64,000 nucleotides of DNA from positions 8,494,001-8,558,000 of the forward strand of contig JANTQA010000023.1 of the NCBI GenBank assembly GCA_027625915.1. The letters run 5' to 3'. The notes beneath the pieces were generated by a model, which worked only from the letters and a program-made list of their open reading frames with translations, did not search any database and had not been told where the DNA came from. The DNA comes from Anaeramoeba flamelloides. Taxonomy: Eukaryota; Metamonada; Anaeramoebidae. The translations under genes and the position numbers were made by a program. Shown here piece by piece: positions 47,222-58,635 of this stretch (its first letter is position 1; each line of letters begins with the position of its first letter).

Positions 47222-47960
47222 TTAAAAAACAAAATATTAACAAGAAAAGTAATCAAAAAAATGAAAATATTTTTGAGATAAACATTCGTGATTATTGGTC
47301 TCTGAAAAAAGTGTTGACGTGAATTCAATGGAGAAAGTATAATTTGGTTGATGATTAAAAAAATAGTTATTTTTCCTTCAAAAACACACAATCCTCTCTG
47401 TTGACAGAAAAAGCAAAAAGTCAAAAAACGAATTTTCGAATAAAATGTACCTATTTCTTTAAAACTTCATTTGTATAAATATTCTTTAGCTTAGAATTGG
47501 TTTAAAGTCTAAATTCAAACATGCTAACCAGTTCCTTGTTAATCTCTAAATCTGAAAGAGAATTGAAAAAGATTCATCAGAACAAAAATGATTAACGAAT
47601 TGATCCAAAACCTTAAAAAACACAAGTATAAATCCCAGAGTGTCCTTAATATTTGAATGAAAGGTAAGTGCTAATTCAAAAAAAATGTGAATGTGATCAA
47701 CTTTGTCATTGTGATTCGTAAGGAATTTAAAAAGGCTAATTTTTTCAAATTTCTCAAAACAACCAATTATTTCTTCAAATATTCTTTTGTAATCTCTTTC
47801 TCGAGAAATGTTTCTTGAAAGTGTTTAAAAATAAAAAAACGATAAAACGAACAAACAATAAACAAATATTGATTGAATGGATATTGTTTGTCTCAAATAA
47901 TAGTTAAACTTTATTAAGGTTTATTTAATAGTTATTTCAAATCTCTATTCATTTGACAAG
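47222..47960. other. Spacer between RPL13 and CSL4
   Basis: About 740 bases, both flanking genes reading leftward. It should hold the RPL13 promoter and CSL4 3' end. I see no repeat copy or further gene; a minus-strand frame at 47203-47424 is not protein-like. Confidence 0.55.
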
Positions 47961-48533
47961 TTAATCCAAGATTGCAACCTTCCTTTTTTCAATGTTGTTT
48001 GTTTTTTCACAAACCATTTCTTCATCGGAATTGGCCTTCATTTGAAACCCGGATTTGCTTTTTGCGTGTATTACACCCAAGTCACTTTTCGCTGATGTTA
48101 AATAAAAGCTATAGCCTCTTGACTCACCAAGTGAAATTACTTCTGCTCGTACAATGTCACCTGGCTGGTAACTTTCTGACATGACTACGCGATCAATGTT
48201 CTTGGATCGTACGTCTTGTTTTCGGATTATACCAGAAAAGGATTCCTTTAAAGGTAAATCACCTATACAAAGAATCTCAATCTGTGCTGAAGATAAACGA
48301 ATTCGGCTCACTCGGCCAGTAACAGTGTCTCCAACTGTTGGCTGGATAGATGTTTTGGAACGTAAACTTTGGATTGCCAGTGTTGTTTTCTTATTCAAAT
48401 CTTCCGATTCTTTCAAAATTAATCTCCCACAAACACTTGAATAAATATAGCTTTCATGCAAATACGTTCCTTCCCCACTTTCAAATTGTGACGTTTGTCC
48501 AAGCCTTTGGCCAGTGATTACAAATTGTGTCAT
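47961..48533 (-). CDS. EXOSC1: Exosome cap subunit CSL4 (EXOSC1)
   Basis: 190 residues from the chosen ATG; human EXOSC1 has 195. The open frame extends 18 codons further upstream, but homology begins exactly at MTQFVITGQRLG, and 'ttggtttcag', a good splice acceptor, ends two bases before this ATG, so the upstream part is probably an intron in the 5' leader. Order: N-terminal strand domain with 'GEGTYLHESYIYSSVCG', S1 RNA-binding domain from about residue 64 ('TVGDTVTGRVSRI...'), then the C-terminal domain 'GDIVRAEVISLG', 'YLTSAKSDLGVIHAKSKSGFQM' and 'EEMVCEKTNNIEKRKVA'. Archaeal CSL4 carries a zinc ribbon at the end; here only one of the Cys remains, as in other eukaryotes. The protein caps the nine-subunit RNA exosome, which trims rRNA and degrades RNA in nucleus and cytoplasm. 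Confidence 0.95.
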   Translation of the reverse strand: MTQFVITGQRLGQTSQFESGEGTYLHESYIYSSVCGRLILKESEDLNKKTTLAIQSLRSKTSIQPTVGDTVTGRVSRIRLSSAQIEILCIGDLPLKESFSGIIRKQDVRSKNIDRVVMSESYQPGDIVRAEVISLGESRGYSFYLTSAKSDLGVIHAKSKSGFQMKANSDEEMVCEKTNNIEKRKVAILD

Positions 48534-48610
48534 TTCTGAAACCAAGATTAGTAAATTATTTGAAAAAGTAAAAAATGTTCCATTCAAATTACATAATTTT
48601 TTTAATTAAA

Positions 48611-49194
48611 GATCGTCCTTAAGGTTTATAATCCCTGAAATTTGAAAAAGGAGTATCTTATATTAGGTGTGTATTTACTTGTTATTAGGGTTCTTAGCTG
48701 ATCGATCTAGGACTTGGTATGGGTTTTAAGAGTTGTTCAAAATGGCAATTTTTGACAATTTATTGTTTTTTTTTCCAAAATCTGAATTGAAGAGTGTAAG
48801 ATTAATAGACTGAAAGGTGTTTAAAGAATAAATTTAGATTTTTGGGTTGTAGAAGAAAAGTTTGATTTACTTTTTGGTCAATTAACTAAATGAAAAAAAC
48901 CTTTTTTTTTTAAGCTCCAAATAAAACCAAATCTATTTATAAATTTCTTCAACAACAAACACACCAAGTTTTTTCATGGCTTAACTTCGATTACATTCGT
49001 CACAACACTTCCCGATTGGTATTTTGGAAGAAAAAAAAACAATAAATTGTCAAAAATTGCCATTTTGAACAACTCTTAAAAGACATACCAAGTCCAAGAT
49101 CGATCAGTTAAGAACCCTAATAACAAGTAAATACACACCTAATATAAGATACTCCTTTTTCAAATTTCAGGGATTGTAAACCTTAAGGACGATC
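48611..49194. mobile_element. 584-bp inverted-repeat element with 172-bp arms
   Basis: Left arm 48611-48782 and right arm about 49023-49194 are reverse complements at roughly 95 percent identity; both ends are GATCGTCCTTAAGG. The 240-base centre has no open frame of note. The flanks show no convincing target duplication. The form is that of a non-autonomous DNA transposon with long terminal inverted repeats. It starts only 78 bases upstream of the CSL4 start codon, so it lies in that gene's leader or promoter; a transcript through it would fold into a long hairpin. Confidence 0.85.
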
Positions 49195-50879
49195 ATTTCT
49201 CAGAATATCAATTCATCTAAAAAAGGTTGGAAGTTATTGGGATAATTGAATTATCCTTCTTAAGTTTTTCAAAAATATCTTTTTTATTTTTGTTGAAGGA
49301 TTAATATTTGTTAATTATTAACAAAGAAAACCTCAATTCCAAATTTTCAAACAAAAAAATGAAATTTTTGAAAATATAAAAATTTATTCACTCAATTCCA
49401 TCAAAAATACCAAATTAGAACGATTTACTATTGGAAATCTCAGCAATAATTTTAAGTTATGAGTAAGATCAAAATCCAAAAATAAATAATTATCAATATA
49501 AAAAATTAGGCATCGTTAAAAATTTTGGAGAGCGAATAACAAAAAAAAAAAAAGATATTAATAAATTTGTTTAAGTTCTATTAACAATTATTATTCGGCT
49601 AAAGGTTATAAACTATCAACTAACTTTATTTTGTTTTTTATATGTAAAAGATCCCAACCTTAACCTAATATAAAAATTCAAAAAAAAAAAACTCGATCAA
49701 AAAAAACTGATTAGGTAAAAGGAAAAAAAAATAGAATGAAAACAAAAAAGAAAAATAGATTTTCATATTTTTCAAAATTCTAAATTCAAAATTATATCCA
49801 AATTGAATGTAATTATATTTCTGTTTTTTAACTTGTTTTAAGTGACAAAATTTTCCACACAACTTTAGCGGCTAAAATTGATTTTCAACAAATTTTATAA
49901 TATTTACTATTGGCGATTTTAAGGTTTTAGATTTTTTGTAAATCAAGTAATAAAATACTACTAATAACAAAATAATCTTTTTGATTTTCCTTACCCACAA
50001 ACATTAAAAACTATTAAAAAATATAATAAGAAGAAAAATAATTCAAAAACTCTTGAAAAATGTGAAAAAAATTATTTGATCAATTTTGAAATTTAATAAC
50101 ATACCCCTCAGTATATTTTAGATGAGATAAAAAATGAAAAGAAAAAAAAACAAAAAATCAAAAAATGAAAAATACTTTCTAATAAGTATAAATCGATTAA
50201 ATTCTAAATTAAAGACATTAAGAATAGGAAAATTGATTATGTATTCAAAATATTTTCTTATCAAAACGATGATATATTTACTCCAGCTACATAAGAAAAA
50301 ACGTCAAATATAAAATACAATACAAGGTTTTCTCCATTGATTCGATAATTAATTTAATTTCATTAAAAAAAGGCAACTTTTATTTTCTAAAAAGTTTTTT
50401 TATAGAAGTAGTCAAAGTTTAATATCTATTTTATTTTTTCTCCCAAATTTTATACAATAAAACAAAACAAAAAAAATTGATTGGATTTTCTTGGTTTATG
50501 AAACATTCTCTATATCAACCTATTACTAATTTCCAGATGAGAAATGAGAAAAATTCACATTTATATTAAAAAAAAAAATTGAATTAACGATGAATAACTG
50601 TACAATTAAAAGTTTTATCACTCATTATGAATTTATTTGATTTTCACTACACATATTTCCTACCCATTAACTGTTTTTAATAATCATAAGGGATTACATA
50701 TAAATATTGATATAAAATACGCTTAAAAGAATATATATATATATAAAGTTGATTTTGTGAAAAAGAAGTGTTCATTAACTAAAATTTAAAATAACAGTAT
50801 CATAATCTCAAAAAAAAAAAAAAAAAAATGATAATTTCAAGGAAAAAAACTATTTTTGCTTAAAATCTCACAATTTGTA

Positions 50880-51430
50880 CTCTTTTCCAGTCAAAGGGGC
50901 CCAGTTTTATTGAATAAATAGAACATATTCTATGATTTTAATTTATTATTCTTCGCAAAAAAAAATTTCAATTTTTAAATCTGATAAATTTTTCCTCATT
51001 TAGTAAAAGATTTTTTTTTTTTTCTTTTTCTTTTTACTTTTTATTTTTTTTTTAAAAATAAATTTGAAAAAAAAAACCTTTGATACTCCACATTAACATT
51101 AAGAAAAGTTAGGCTTTGGTAATTCCTTTAAAAATTCATACATTTAAAATTAAAAAATCTTATTGTTAACACTTTTAATTTTCCAAAGAAATTGAGAAAT
51201 TTTACACAATACATTCCAATGAAAGGGTTACTAAAATTTTTTTAAACATTTTTTTTTTTTTTTTTTGAAATTAAGGTTTGTTCAGGTATTTCTTTTATGA
51301 AACTCAACTCTAATCCGAAGTTTATTATTGCTCTTATTTCTAAACAATCTTAGTTTGGCTTATTCTTAAAAAAAAAAGTGAATTTTTCATTTTTGGCTGG
51401 CCACCTTTGAGTGAAATGGGGTTTATATTT
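50880..51430 (+). repeat. Dispersed repeat E, copy 1
   Basis: Matches 61280-61800 over about 520 bases: 'cccagttttattgaa.aaat', 'ttcatacattta.aa.tta', 'atgaaa...actcaa.t..gaagtttatta', and at the end 'ttcatttttggctgg.cacc' and 'tttgagtgaaat.g.gttta'. One of the best preserved old pairs in the window. Confidence 0.75.
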
Positions 51431-51597
51431 AATACCGATATTTCTATCCTCCAAAAGAAAATTTGATTTTGGGTTTCTTTGTGATGTAAAATAAAATATT
51501 AAATTCAGTAGAAAAGCTATTAAAAAGGTAAATAAACAAGAAAAATAAAGTATTAATTTATTTTTGGGGGTATTTAAATGCATTAATATAAAGTGTA

Positions 51598-52957
51598 TTA
51601 ATATTCCTCAGGGTTATTGGCAATGTCATCATACATTAATTTAAATTTTTGATAATTTTCTTTGGGAATTAAATCTTCCAAATATTCAAAGGCGTTAATA
51701 AATTGGCATTTATCTTTTTGTTTAAATGTTTTTTCTAAAATTTGAATAATCATTTCCTTTGGAATTTTCTCTTTTTCAATTGCTTTTAATGCAAGATAAA
51801 TTTTATTTGAATCTATCAGCCATGAGAAAATTTCTTCTTTACAATCAATTCTTTTAAAAATGTCCAAAGCTAGAAGAAAAATAGGGCTGTATTGAGACCC
51901 CCTTCTCGCTATGTAATGACCCCACTGTGGGGAGTCATTTATAATTAAATGCATGATAAATTGATGGAATTGGGAATATTGCTTGGTGTCATATGATAAA
52001 TCTACAACTAAGTGTGGAATGGTATAGTTTATTTCCAAATGGAAAACACACAGGGTTCTCAAATATTCGATTAATACAGATAATAAATAATTTTGATCAA
52101 TTTCCTCATTGTCATATAATGGGTGGAAAACATTTTGAATGATTTCAGATTGGCTTATTATTAAATAACCATCCTGGTTAAATTCTAGAAAATGGAAATT
52201 ATTTTGGGAAAGGGATCTTTGAGTAATAATTGTATTTTTTAATTTCATTTCATTATTATTATTTAAAGTATGGCCATAACCGTCATCACCATTATCGGTG
52301 TTATACTTTGAATTCTTATTATTATTTCTGCTGTTTTGTTTTTTTACAAATTGTGAACGAGCTTCAAGATTCGTCGAAAAGCTTCTCGATTTAAATAATT
52401 TAATTGTGCTAATGCTCTTTTTTTTTGATCCCAATCTAGGCGAGACAATTCTGCCCCTTTTTTCACCTTTAGAGAATTCCTCATCGGGGTAAAGTAAAAT
52501 ATTTTGATTAATTCTTGAAAGAAGGTGATTTCCATTCAAAATAGATGATTGGATACTATTAATAATATAGAAAATTCTTGATATTTCTGATAATTTTGGT
52601 TGTTCAATTAAAGCTTGTTTAAATAATTTTAAAAAAATTTTTTTACCCATTTTTCTTTTTAATAAAAATTGAAACCTTCTATTGATATCCTTAATAGACA
52701 ACGCCACCTCTTCCCAGTCTATTGATATCTTTGCAATAAAAGAATTTTTTTTACTAAAAATTATATTTGGTGAAATTAAATTCGATTGAAGTAATGAACA
52801 ATTGTTTTTGTCTTTATTATCACTTTGATCAATGTGTTTATTTTCATTAAAAGGATTTATCATTATATATCCATCCTCATTTCCCATTGTGTTTTTATTG
52901 TTGTTATTGGTGTTGTTATCATTGTTGTTATTGTTGTTTGTATTATTATTATTGTTA

Positions 52958-52995
<38 letters not shown>

Positions 52996-55900
52996 GCTGC
53001 TGTTGTTGATGTTATCGTTAATAAAATTGTTACTATTATCAGTGTCGTCGCTGCTATTATTATTTAAAGTGCTTTTATTGATTTCTTTTAGTTCCAATTC
53101 AATTTGATTTCCTTTGTTAATATCTTGTTTAAAATCTTTATTTTCTATGTTGCTTTTTCTTCTTAATCTTAATTTCAATTCATTATTGTTCATTTTTTTG
53201 TTCTTTTCTTTTCTTTTGTTATGAAATTTTAAAGAATCTTCATTGATCATTTTAAAGCTGACAATTGGTAAATGCCCTTTCTCATTTTCTAATTTTTTTT
53301 TTGTTTTTTGTTTTTTGTTTTCTTTTGATGACAAATGTTGGATATCGTATAAAGAACTAATATTCGCCTGTGAAAGATGAACCAAAATTAAATTATCTAG
53401 AAAGCTTAATCTAAAATACCCACCCAATTTTTCAACTGTTAATTCCTTTTTTATTGTGTTTAACTTATTTAATTCATATAAATATATGTGTGGGGTTGTT
53501 TTATGTCTCAAGCAATGGATTATATAAATTTTTTTATTTAATATTCGGATTTTGATGCTCCTATTTAACGCTTTTAGGTTTTGTTGGTTTTGTTTTACTT
53601 TGTCAAAATTGTTTTGGTTTGTTTTTGATTTTTTTGTTTCAACCACATTTTTTGTTATTTGGGGTTTCGGAAATGGCTGGCAATCTAATTCGATAGATTT
53701 TAATTTTATGGTTTGATTCTTTCGGAATTGTAAGAATTGTAATGTTTGTCCGTCTTTTTTTGTTGACAATAATAAAATACGTGAATTTTTCTGTTGGTTT
53801 TTATTATTAATAATGGATTATGGATTAACAAGAAAAAGGATTTTTAACGATATTTTTTCCATTCTGGAATTTTTAATTGAAGAAAAGAAGAGTGGGGGGG
53901 GGGGTATTACCGAATAAATAAAACCAGAAATCGCTGAATAAGAAAATGATTTAATTTTTTGAAACTTCTTTGATTTTGAATTGACCTAAATGCAATAATT
54001 TGTTATTTTGGTAAAAAGATTAAGAAAATTTAAAAAAGTATAAAGAAAAAAAATTAATCAATAAAACGAAAGAATGGGGGTTGTAAAATGTATAAAGTGG
54101 TTTAAATAACTTATGTTTTACTAACTTTATCTCTTTACTAAAAGTTAAACCCAATGGTTAAAAATATTGGATCTCTGGGTGTGGATAAAAGATACATGAA
54201 AATCGGTTGATAAAAAAACATAAACAAGAAATTGGGTTCTTTAAAGAATTTTAAAAAAGAATTATTTAGATATTGAAAGATTAAAATATAATTTTTTGAC
54301 AAAAAGTGTCTAAAATTTTCATTTTTTGAAATTTATAATTGTTGTTGTGGAAAAAAAAGTACAACACGATTTATAATTCGGGAACCTAAATAGAACCTGA
54401 AAATAAAAAGTAAGATCAATTAATAAAAGAATAAATAAATAATTAAAGACAAAATGGAGGATCCATCTCAACAACAGTTTTTTTAATATTATCTTTTGGT
54501 CTAAGGATTTTTATTTGATTAATCTATCATTATAATTTTGTTGAAAAAATTGAATATTTTTATGATCTCCAAAACCACTCTTTCTGGATTTTGATCTACA
54601 AGGAGATTTAAATTGTATTTGTTGGTTAGATTGAATATAATATAATGTATTATTCTTTGGAGTTAATTAGTTTCTTCTTTTAATTGATTTTAACCTTTTC
54701 ATTTTCTATTAAGGTTACCAATTAAAAATCATGTTGAACTTTTTTTTTCCCTGTTTCACTTTTTTTTCCAAAACTATAACATCATTTTTCTTTGACAAAA
54801 TTTTTGAATTATAGTAAAAATTACTAATAAAATCAATTAATATTTTTAAAACCTTGACATTAATTTAAGATTTAACCTCAAAATCCAATACAAATTTGAA
54901 CCAAGTGTTTACACTTGAATTCCCACTTTCTTCAAATGCCTAAGCCTATAAAAAAAAAAAAGCATAGGTTAAATTTTAGTATTCAGTTGGGGGTTGTTAG
55001 CATGAGGATTTTACACCACTTCTTGAAACAAAAGGTTTAAATAATTCATAATTGTATTATTTTATAATAAGTGACGAGTAACTCTTATTTATTTTTTATT
55101 CCCAAAGGCAATAGAGTAATTATTTACACAAGGGTACAATTAAACCAATATGCAACCCCATTTATCAATTCTAGAGAGATGAGTTCTCATTTTCAAAATA
55201 GTTCATTTTTTACAATTATATTTTCAGTCCAAAGATCTAATCCTTTTTTGGTTTGTATTTTTGGATCAAATTAGAAAAAAAAAATTGTCAAAATCTTTTT
55301 ATTTTGAAGAAAATCTTACTTTGAGTGATTTATAAGAGTTTGCATGAACAAGTAACTTTGAAACTTCAATCTTATTTTAAAAAATACAATAATTCAAATA
55401 TTGAATCCATAAAGATCAAAAAAAATTGATATTCTATTTTATTCACAATAATTCAATAAAGCCTTGAAATTTAAATGATTAGTTTATTTATCTTTTCAAA
55501 TATCAAGAGTATAAACAAGAAACTGTTTGTATTAAAATCAGTTATTTGATAATATCTATTTTTTTTTTTCATAGATTTATTTATTTAAATTTGTTTTGTT
55601 TGTTTGAAAATTATTAAAAAAAATTGAGAAATGATTGTAAAGTCCATTGATACATTTAATCTTTGTGTTGTTAATAACCAACTGAAAAAAATGCGTTTGG
55701 GTAATTAATTATTGATTATAAATAATCAAATTTTGAATTATTTCTTTTGATTATAAGTTGAATTTTCCAGGTTTTAAAAAAGTATTTTGGGAGAATTTTT
55801 TATTTGATTGTTTGGTTCTTTTTCTCGTATTTTTTTATTCAATAAAGAGAAAAAATTGATTTGAACTGTTCTTTGAATCAAAAAAAAATTATTCAAGTTT

Positions 55901-57644
55901 AAAATAATTATTGTAATATTTTTGTGAATTAAAAAGATTTTTTAAAATGCGTTATTTTAGAATTTAATGGTATTGTTTTTAAAGTGTAGTTTTGGTACAC
56001 TTCCTTTCACAGATATTAAGATTTCTTTCTTCTTTCAAAGAAAATAATTTTTTTTTAAAAATACAGAAATAGGTTGAATTTTGAACTTTTCAAAAATATA
56101 AAAAATGGATCAGACTTTTAAAAACAATAATTCATTTCGGAAAATAGCATTAAAGTAAGTTTAATATTTAGTAATCATAATATTTACTTTGTTTTTCAAT
56201 TTCAAGATGTGGTAAAACTTTTTTGAATTCCGCTATTGAATTACTTGAAGATTTTTTTTATGATTACTTGTCCCTTAAAAGAGTTTTTTTTTGTGTTTTT
56301 AACAATCTTGGGAAATTCGAAAGACTTTAAGGGCTCTCTTGTTTTTGGACGATAGGACTAAAAAAAAAGTTAATTTTTATTGAGTCAAATGGGTGTTTGT
56401 TGAAAAAATTGTGGGGTAGATGCTCTTTTCCAAAGAAAGTTTTTTTTTTTTTTGTTGTTGATTGGTGAATTCATTTTTGTGGGTTGTTAATGACTTGTGA
56501 ATTTAAACTCTCTCACTTTTTTTTGTTTTAATTTTTGGTTCAGCTCTCATATCCGTACTCGAAGGAATTGTATGGGGAAAATTTTCACACTCATTTTCAA
56601 ATTTCCTTTTTCAAATAGAGACCACAAATTACAACCTATTTCTTTTGGAAGTCTCTCTTTTTAAAAGCAAAATCTGAAAAGGGAAGTGAAAATTTTTTCC
56701 CATTTATAATTCAGATACCAGTAAAAAAAGTATCGACTAAAAGTTTTAAAAATCATTGATCAAACTGTTTTGTTCACTCTTTTAAACAGTTTGAGTCCAC
56801 TTTTTAAAACTTATGGTGCTCACTATTTTAAAATGACTGGAATGCGTTTATAAAATGTGAAAACACTTTCAAGTTTTCGATTTTAATAAAGTGACGAGCC
56901 AATCTTTAAATGCGGTATAGAGGTTGGAGGTGAGGTAGCGAAGAAAAGTACTTTTTTAAATAAAAGTTTACACTTTATTAAAACAGAAAACTTTTTGAAA
57001 AGTTTTAATTCTGCTCGACTCATAAAAAAAAAGTACTCACTTTTTTAAAATAACAGTATCAAAAAGATCTTTTTTTGTTTGTATGTTTGTTTATTTGTTT
57101 TTTATTTTGTTTAGTTTATACTTACTATTAAATGTTCAACATAGGAATTGGAAATAAAGAATAATTCTCTGTTATTGATCCAACGCACCCCTAATACAGA
57201 AAATTTTCTTGTTTTTTCTTTAATTTTGAAAGTTGCACAAAATCCATTCAAATCAAAAATATGGTAGCTAAACATTTTTTCGGTATAATGGATAATCGCA
57301 ATATATTTTTTGTCAAAAGAAAATTTGATATCTAAGATTTTGTTGACTTTTTTAGGGTTTGGTATACTTTTAAAGTTTGTTGTATTTTTTAAAGGGTGGA
57401 AAGAAAAAGAAAAAAAAAAGGAAATAATTATTGTTTGTTTCTTTTTTTTTTGAAAGAGAAAACAAAAGATTAATTGTTACTTATATTTTGTAATGACCTT
57501 ATCAAAATTTAAACAATATATAGTATTCTTTTTGACAATAATAAGTTCATTGATTCCTTTGTCAAACGAACAATACCTTACACCATTTTGTTTAAAACGT
57601 ACAATTTTTGAAAATTTTAGACTAGTTAACAAATTGTTGTCCAT
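51598..57644 (-). CDS. RMC1: RMC1 / Mic1 family regulator of MON1-CCZ1
   Basis: Four exons proposed: 57481-57644, 57126-57366, 55320-55370 and 51598-53790; introns of 114, 1755 and 1529 bp in phases 2, 0 and 0; 882 residues. Exons 1 and 2 hold the N-terminal propeller start, for example 'VRYCSFDKGINELIIVKKN' and 'ILDIKFSFDKKYIAI..Y', which match the human protein. Exon 3 (17 codons) is fixed by phase and a GTAAGA donor but is weakly conserved. Exon 4 must begin at KNSRILLLSTKK, since its apparent first codon is TTG. It continues with 'KKIYIIHCLRHKTTPHIYLYEL', a long Asn-rich insert (about residues 350-470), and the alpha-solenoid Mic1 domain ('LLSVLIEYLRTL', 'QFHQFIMHLIINDSPQ', 'LALDIFKRI..KEEIFSWLI'). 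RMC1 is a subunit of the metazoan MON1-CCZ1 complex, the RAB7 activator on late endosomes and lysosomes. Human RMC1 has 657 residues; the insert explains the difference. Confidence 0.88.
52880..53060 (-). repeat. Asn-codon repeat tract inside RMC1
   Basis: Runs of AAT and AAC codons (seen as tta, att and gtt triplets on the plus strand) encode an Asn-rich stretch with scattered Asp, Thr and Ser. Triplet slippage preserves the frame. Opposite-strand frames here read as pure Leu/Ile/Val and are shadows. Confidence 0.9.
53894..53904 (+). repeat. G11 homopolymer at the RMC1 exon 4 boundary
   Basis: Eleven G about 100 bases outside exon 4, hence C11 in the upstream part of the intron 3 acceptor region on the coding strand. 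Confidence 0.85.
54340..54775 (+). repeat. Dispersed repeat A, copy 3 (inside RMC1 intron 3)
   Basis: Aligned with copy 2 over its full length; ends with the phrase 'ccctgtttcactttttttcc' that also closes copy 4. Lies antisense to RMC1. Confidence 0.75.
55710..56300 (+). repeat. Dispersed repeat D, copy 2 (inside RMC1 intron 2)
   Basis: Partner of 240-860, same orientation on the plus strand. 'gggagaattttt', 'gatttgaactgttctttgaa', 'aagatttctttct' and 'ttgaattttgaacttttc' recur in order. Confidence 0.6.
56560..56720 (+). repeat. Dispersed repeat G, copy 1
   Basis: Shares 'caaatagagaccacaaatta' with variants at 58230 and 63920, followed by 'caacct.ttc.ttt', and an A/G-rich tail ending 'aaaattttttcc'. 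Short and degenerate. Confidence 0.45.
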
Positions 57645-58189
57645 CAAAAATGAAGGTAAAATTTCACAAAAAATGATTTTAGAAATGAGAAAAAAAACTC
57701 AACAGATGAAGGTAATGGGAAAATGAAGATTGAGTCTAGTATATTTTAAGTCTTTTTTTTTCAAATAATATACAGTAAAAGTTTTTGTATTAAAGATGGA
57801 AGAGTAAAGATTTTTTGACTAATTTACCACAGAATACATTGCTAATTTTTATGAGTTCCAGAAAAGATCAAATTGATAATAATCTCAGAGTGTCCTGGTT
57901 ATCTTGTTAAATTTAAGTTTAATGATAAACATTTTCTTTTTGAGCCAACAAGACAAGATCATTACCTTTTCCAAAATCAATCGATTTGACGAAAAAAAAA
58001 AAAAACATTGACTAGCTAATTTTGATATTCTTGAGAAAAGACCATTAATTGAATTGGAAATATCGAGTGGCGTGATTGGGAATCAGGTAGATATCAAATG
58101 TAAGAACTAAAATTTTACTTGTTACTGGTCTCTGAAATTACATGGGTCTATCCATTTGTCAATTAAAAAATATTCCTTTTATTTAGGAT

Positions 58190-58370
58190 TCTAATGAGAC
58201 TATTATGTACAAATGAGGAAAAAAAGAACCATTCACTCGAATAGAGATCACAAATTATAATACAGTTCTTTATAATTTCTATTGATTCTCAAAAAAAAGA
58301 CAAAGGGAAAATCAAGGAAAAATTTTTTACCTTTGAGCCATTGACCAAAAGTAAATAAAATCTGTAAATA
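58190..58370 (+). repeat. Dispersed repeat G, copy 2
   Basis: 'cgaatagagatcacaaatta' matches copy 1, and both end in a 'gggaaaatcaaggaaaaatttttt'-like purine-rich tail. Approximate edges. Confidence 0.45.
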
Positions 58371-58622
58371 TTTTAATCACTTACTTTTCAAAACAAATGA
58401 ATTTATGATTGAGTAAAACAAAGAAAACTGTGGAGCAATCAGTTTCACTCAAAGACAGAATATTTTGTAAATTTGAAACATGTGAAATACCTTTTAGAGT
58501 TCGGTTTGATAAAAAATTTTGTTTTCCCAAAAGAAAGATAAGGGAAAAAAACTGAAAAAATTTTTTATCTTTAGGTATTACTTGAAAGATAGATAAATCA
58601 CAAAAACCTCATGAATAGATGA

Positions 58623-58635
58623 GGGGGGGGGGGGG
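58623..58635 (+). repeat. G13 homopolymer
   Basis: Thirteen consecutive G in strongly AT-rich DNA, the longest G run in the window. Confidence 0.9.

Larger units (their letters stand above)
48534..51597. other. Spacer between CSL4 and RMC1
   Basis: Holds the 584-bp inverted-repeat element (48611-49194) and repeat E copy 1 (50880-51430), with about 1.6 kb of plain AT-rich DNA between them. The 65-codon frame at 49665-49862 and the 77-codon frame at 51350-51583, both minus strand, are not treated as genes; the second overlaps repeat E. Confidence 0.55.

Noticed and set aside
48534-48587. Eighteen extra N-terminal codons for CSL4
   Set aside because: Homology starts at the later ATG and a splice acceptor lies just before it, so the extension is more likely leader or intron.
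52825-53107. Leu/Ile/Val-rich frames that look like membrane proteins
   Set aside because: Antisense readings of Asn codons in RMC1.
55130-55170. Alternative RMC1 exon reading INGVAYWFNCTL, resembling the human VNWYMYC stretch
   Set aside because: It needs phase 1 at entry while the preceding exon ends in phase 0; the 55320-55370 exon fits both neighbours in phase and has a better donor.
56600-56700. Possible RMC1 exon with 'ttttcag' acceptor encoding ILLLKRETSKRNRL
   Set aside because: The sequence belongs to repeat G, has no good donor in phase, and its copies elsewhere are not near any propeller gene.
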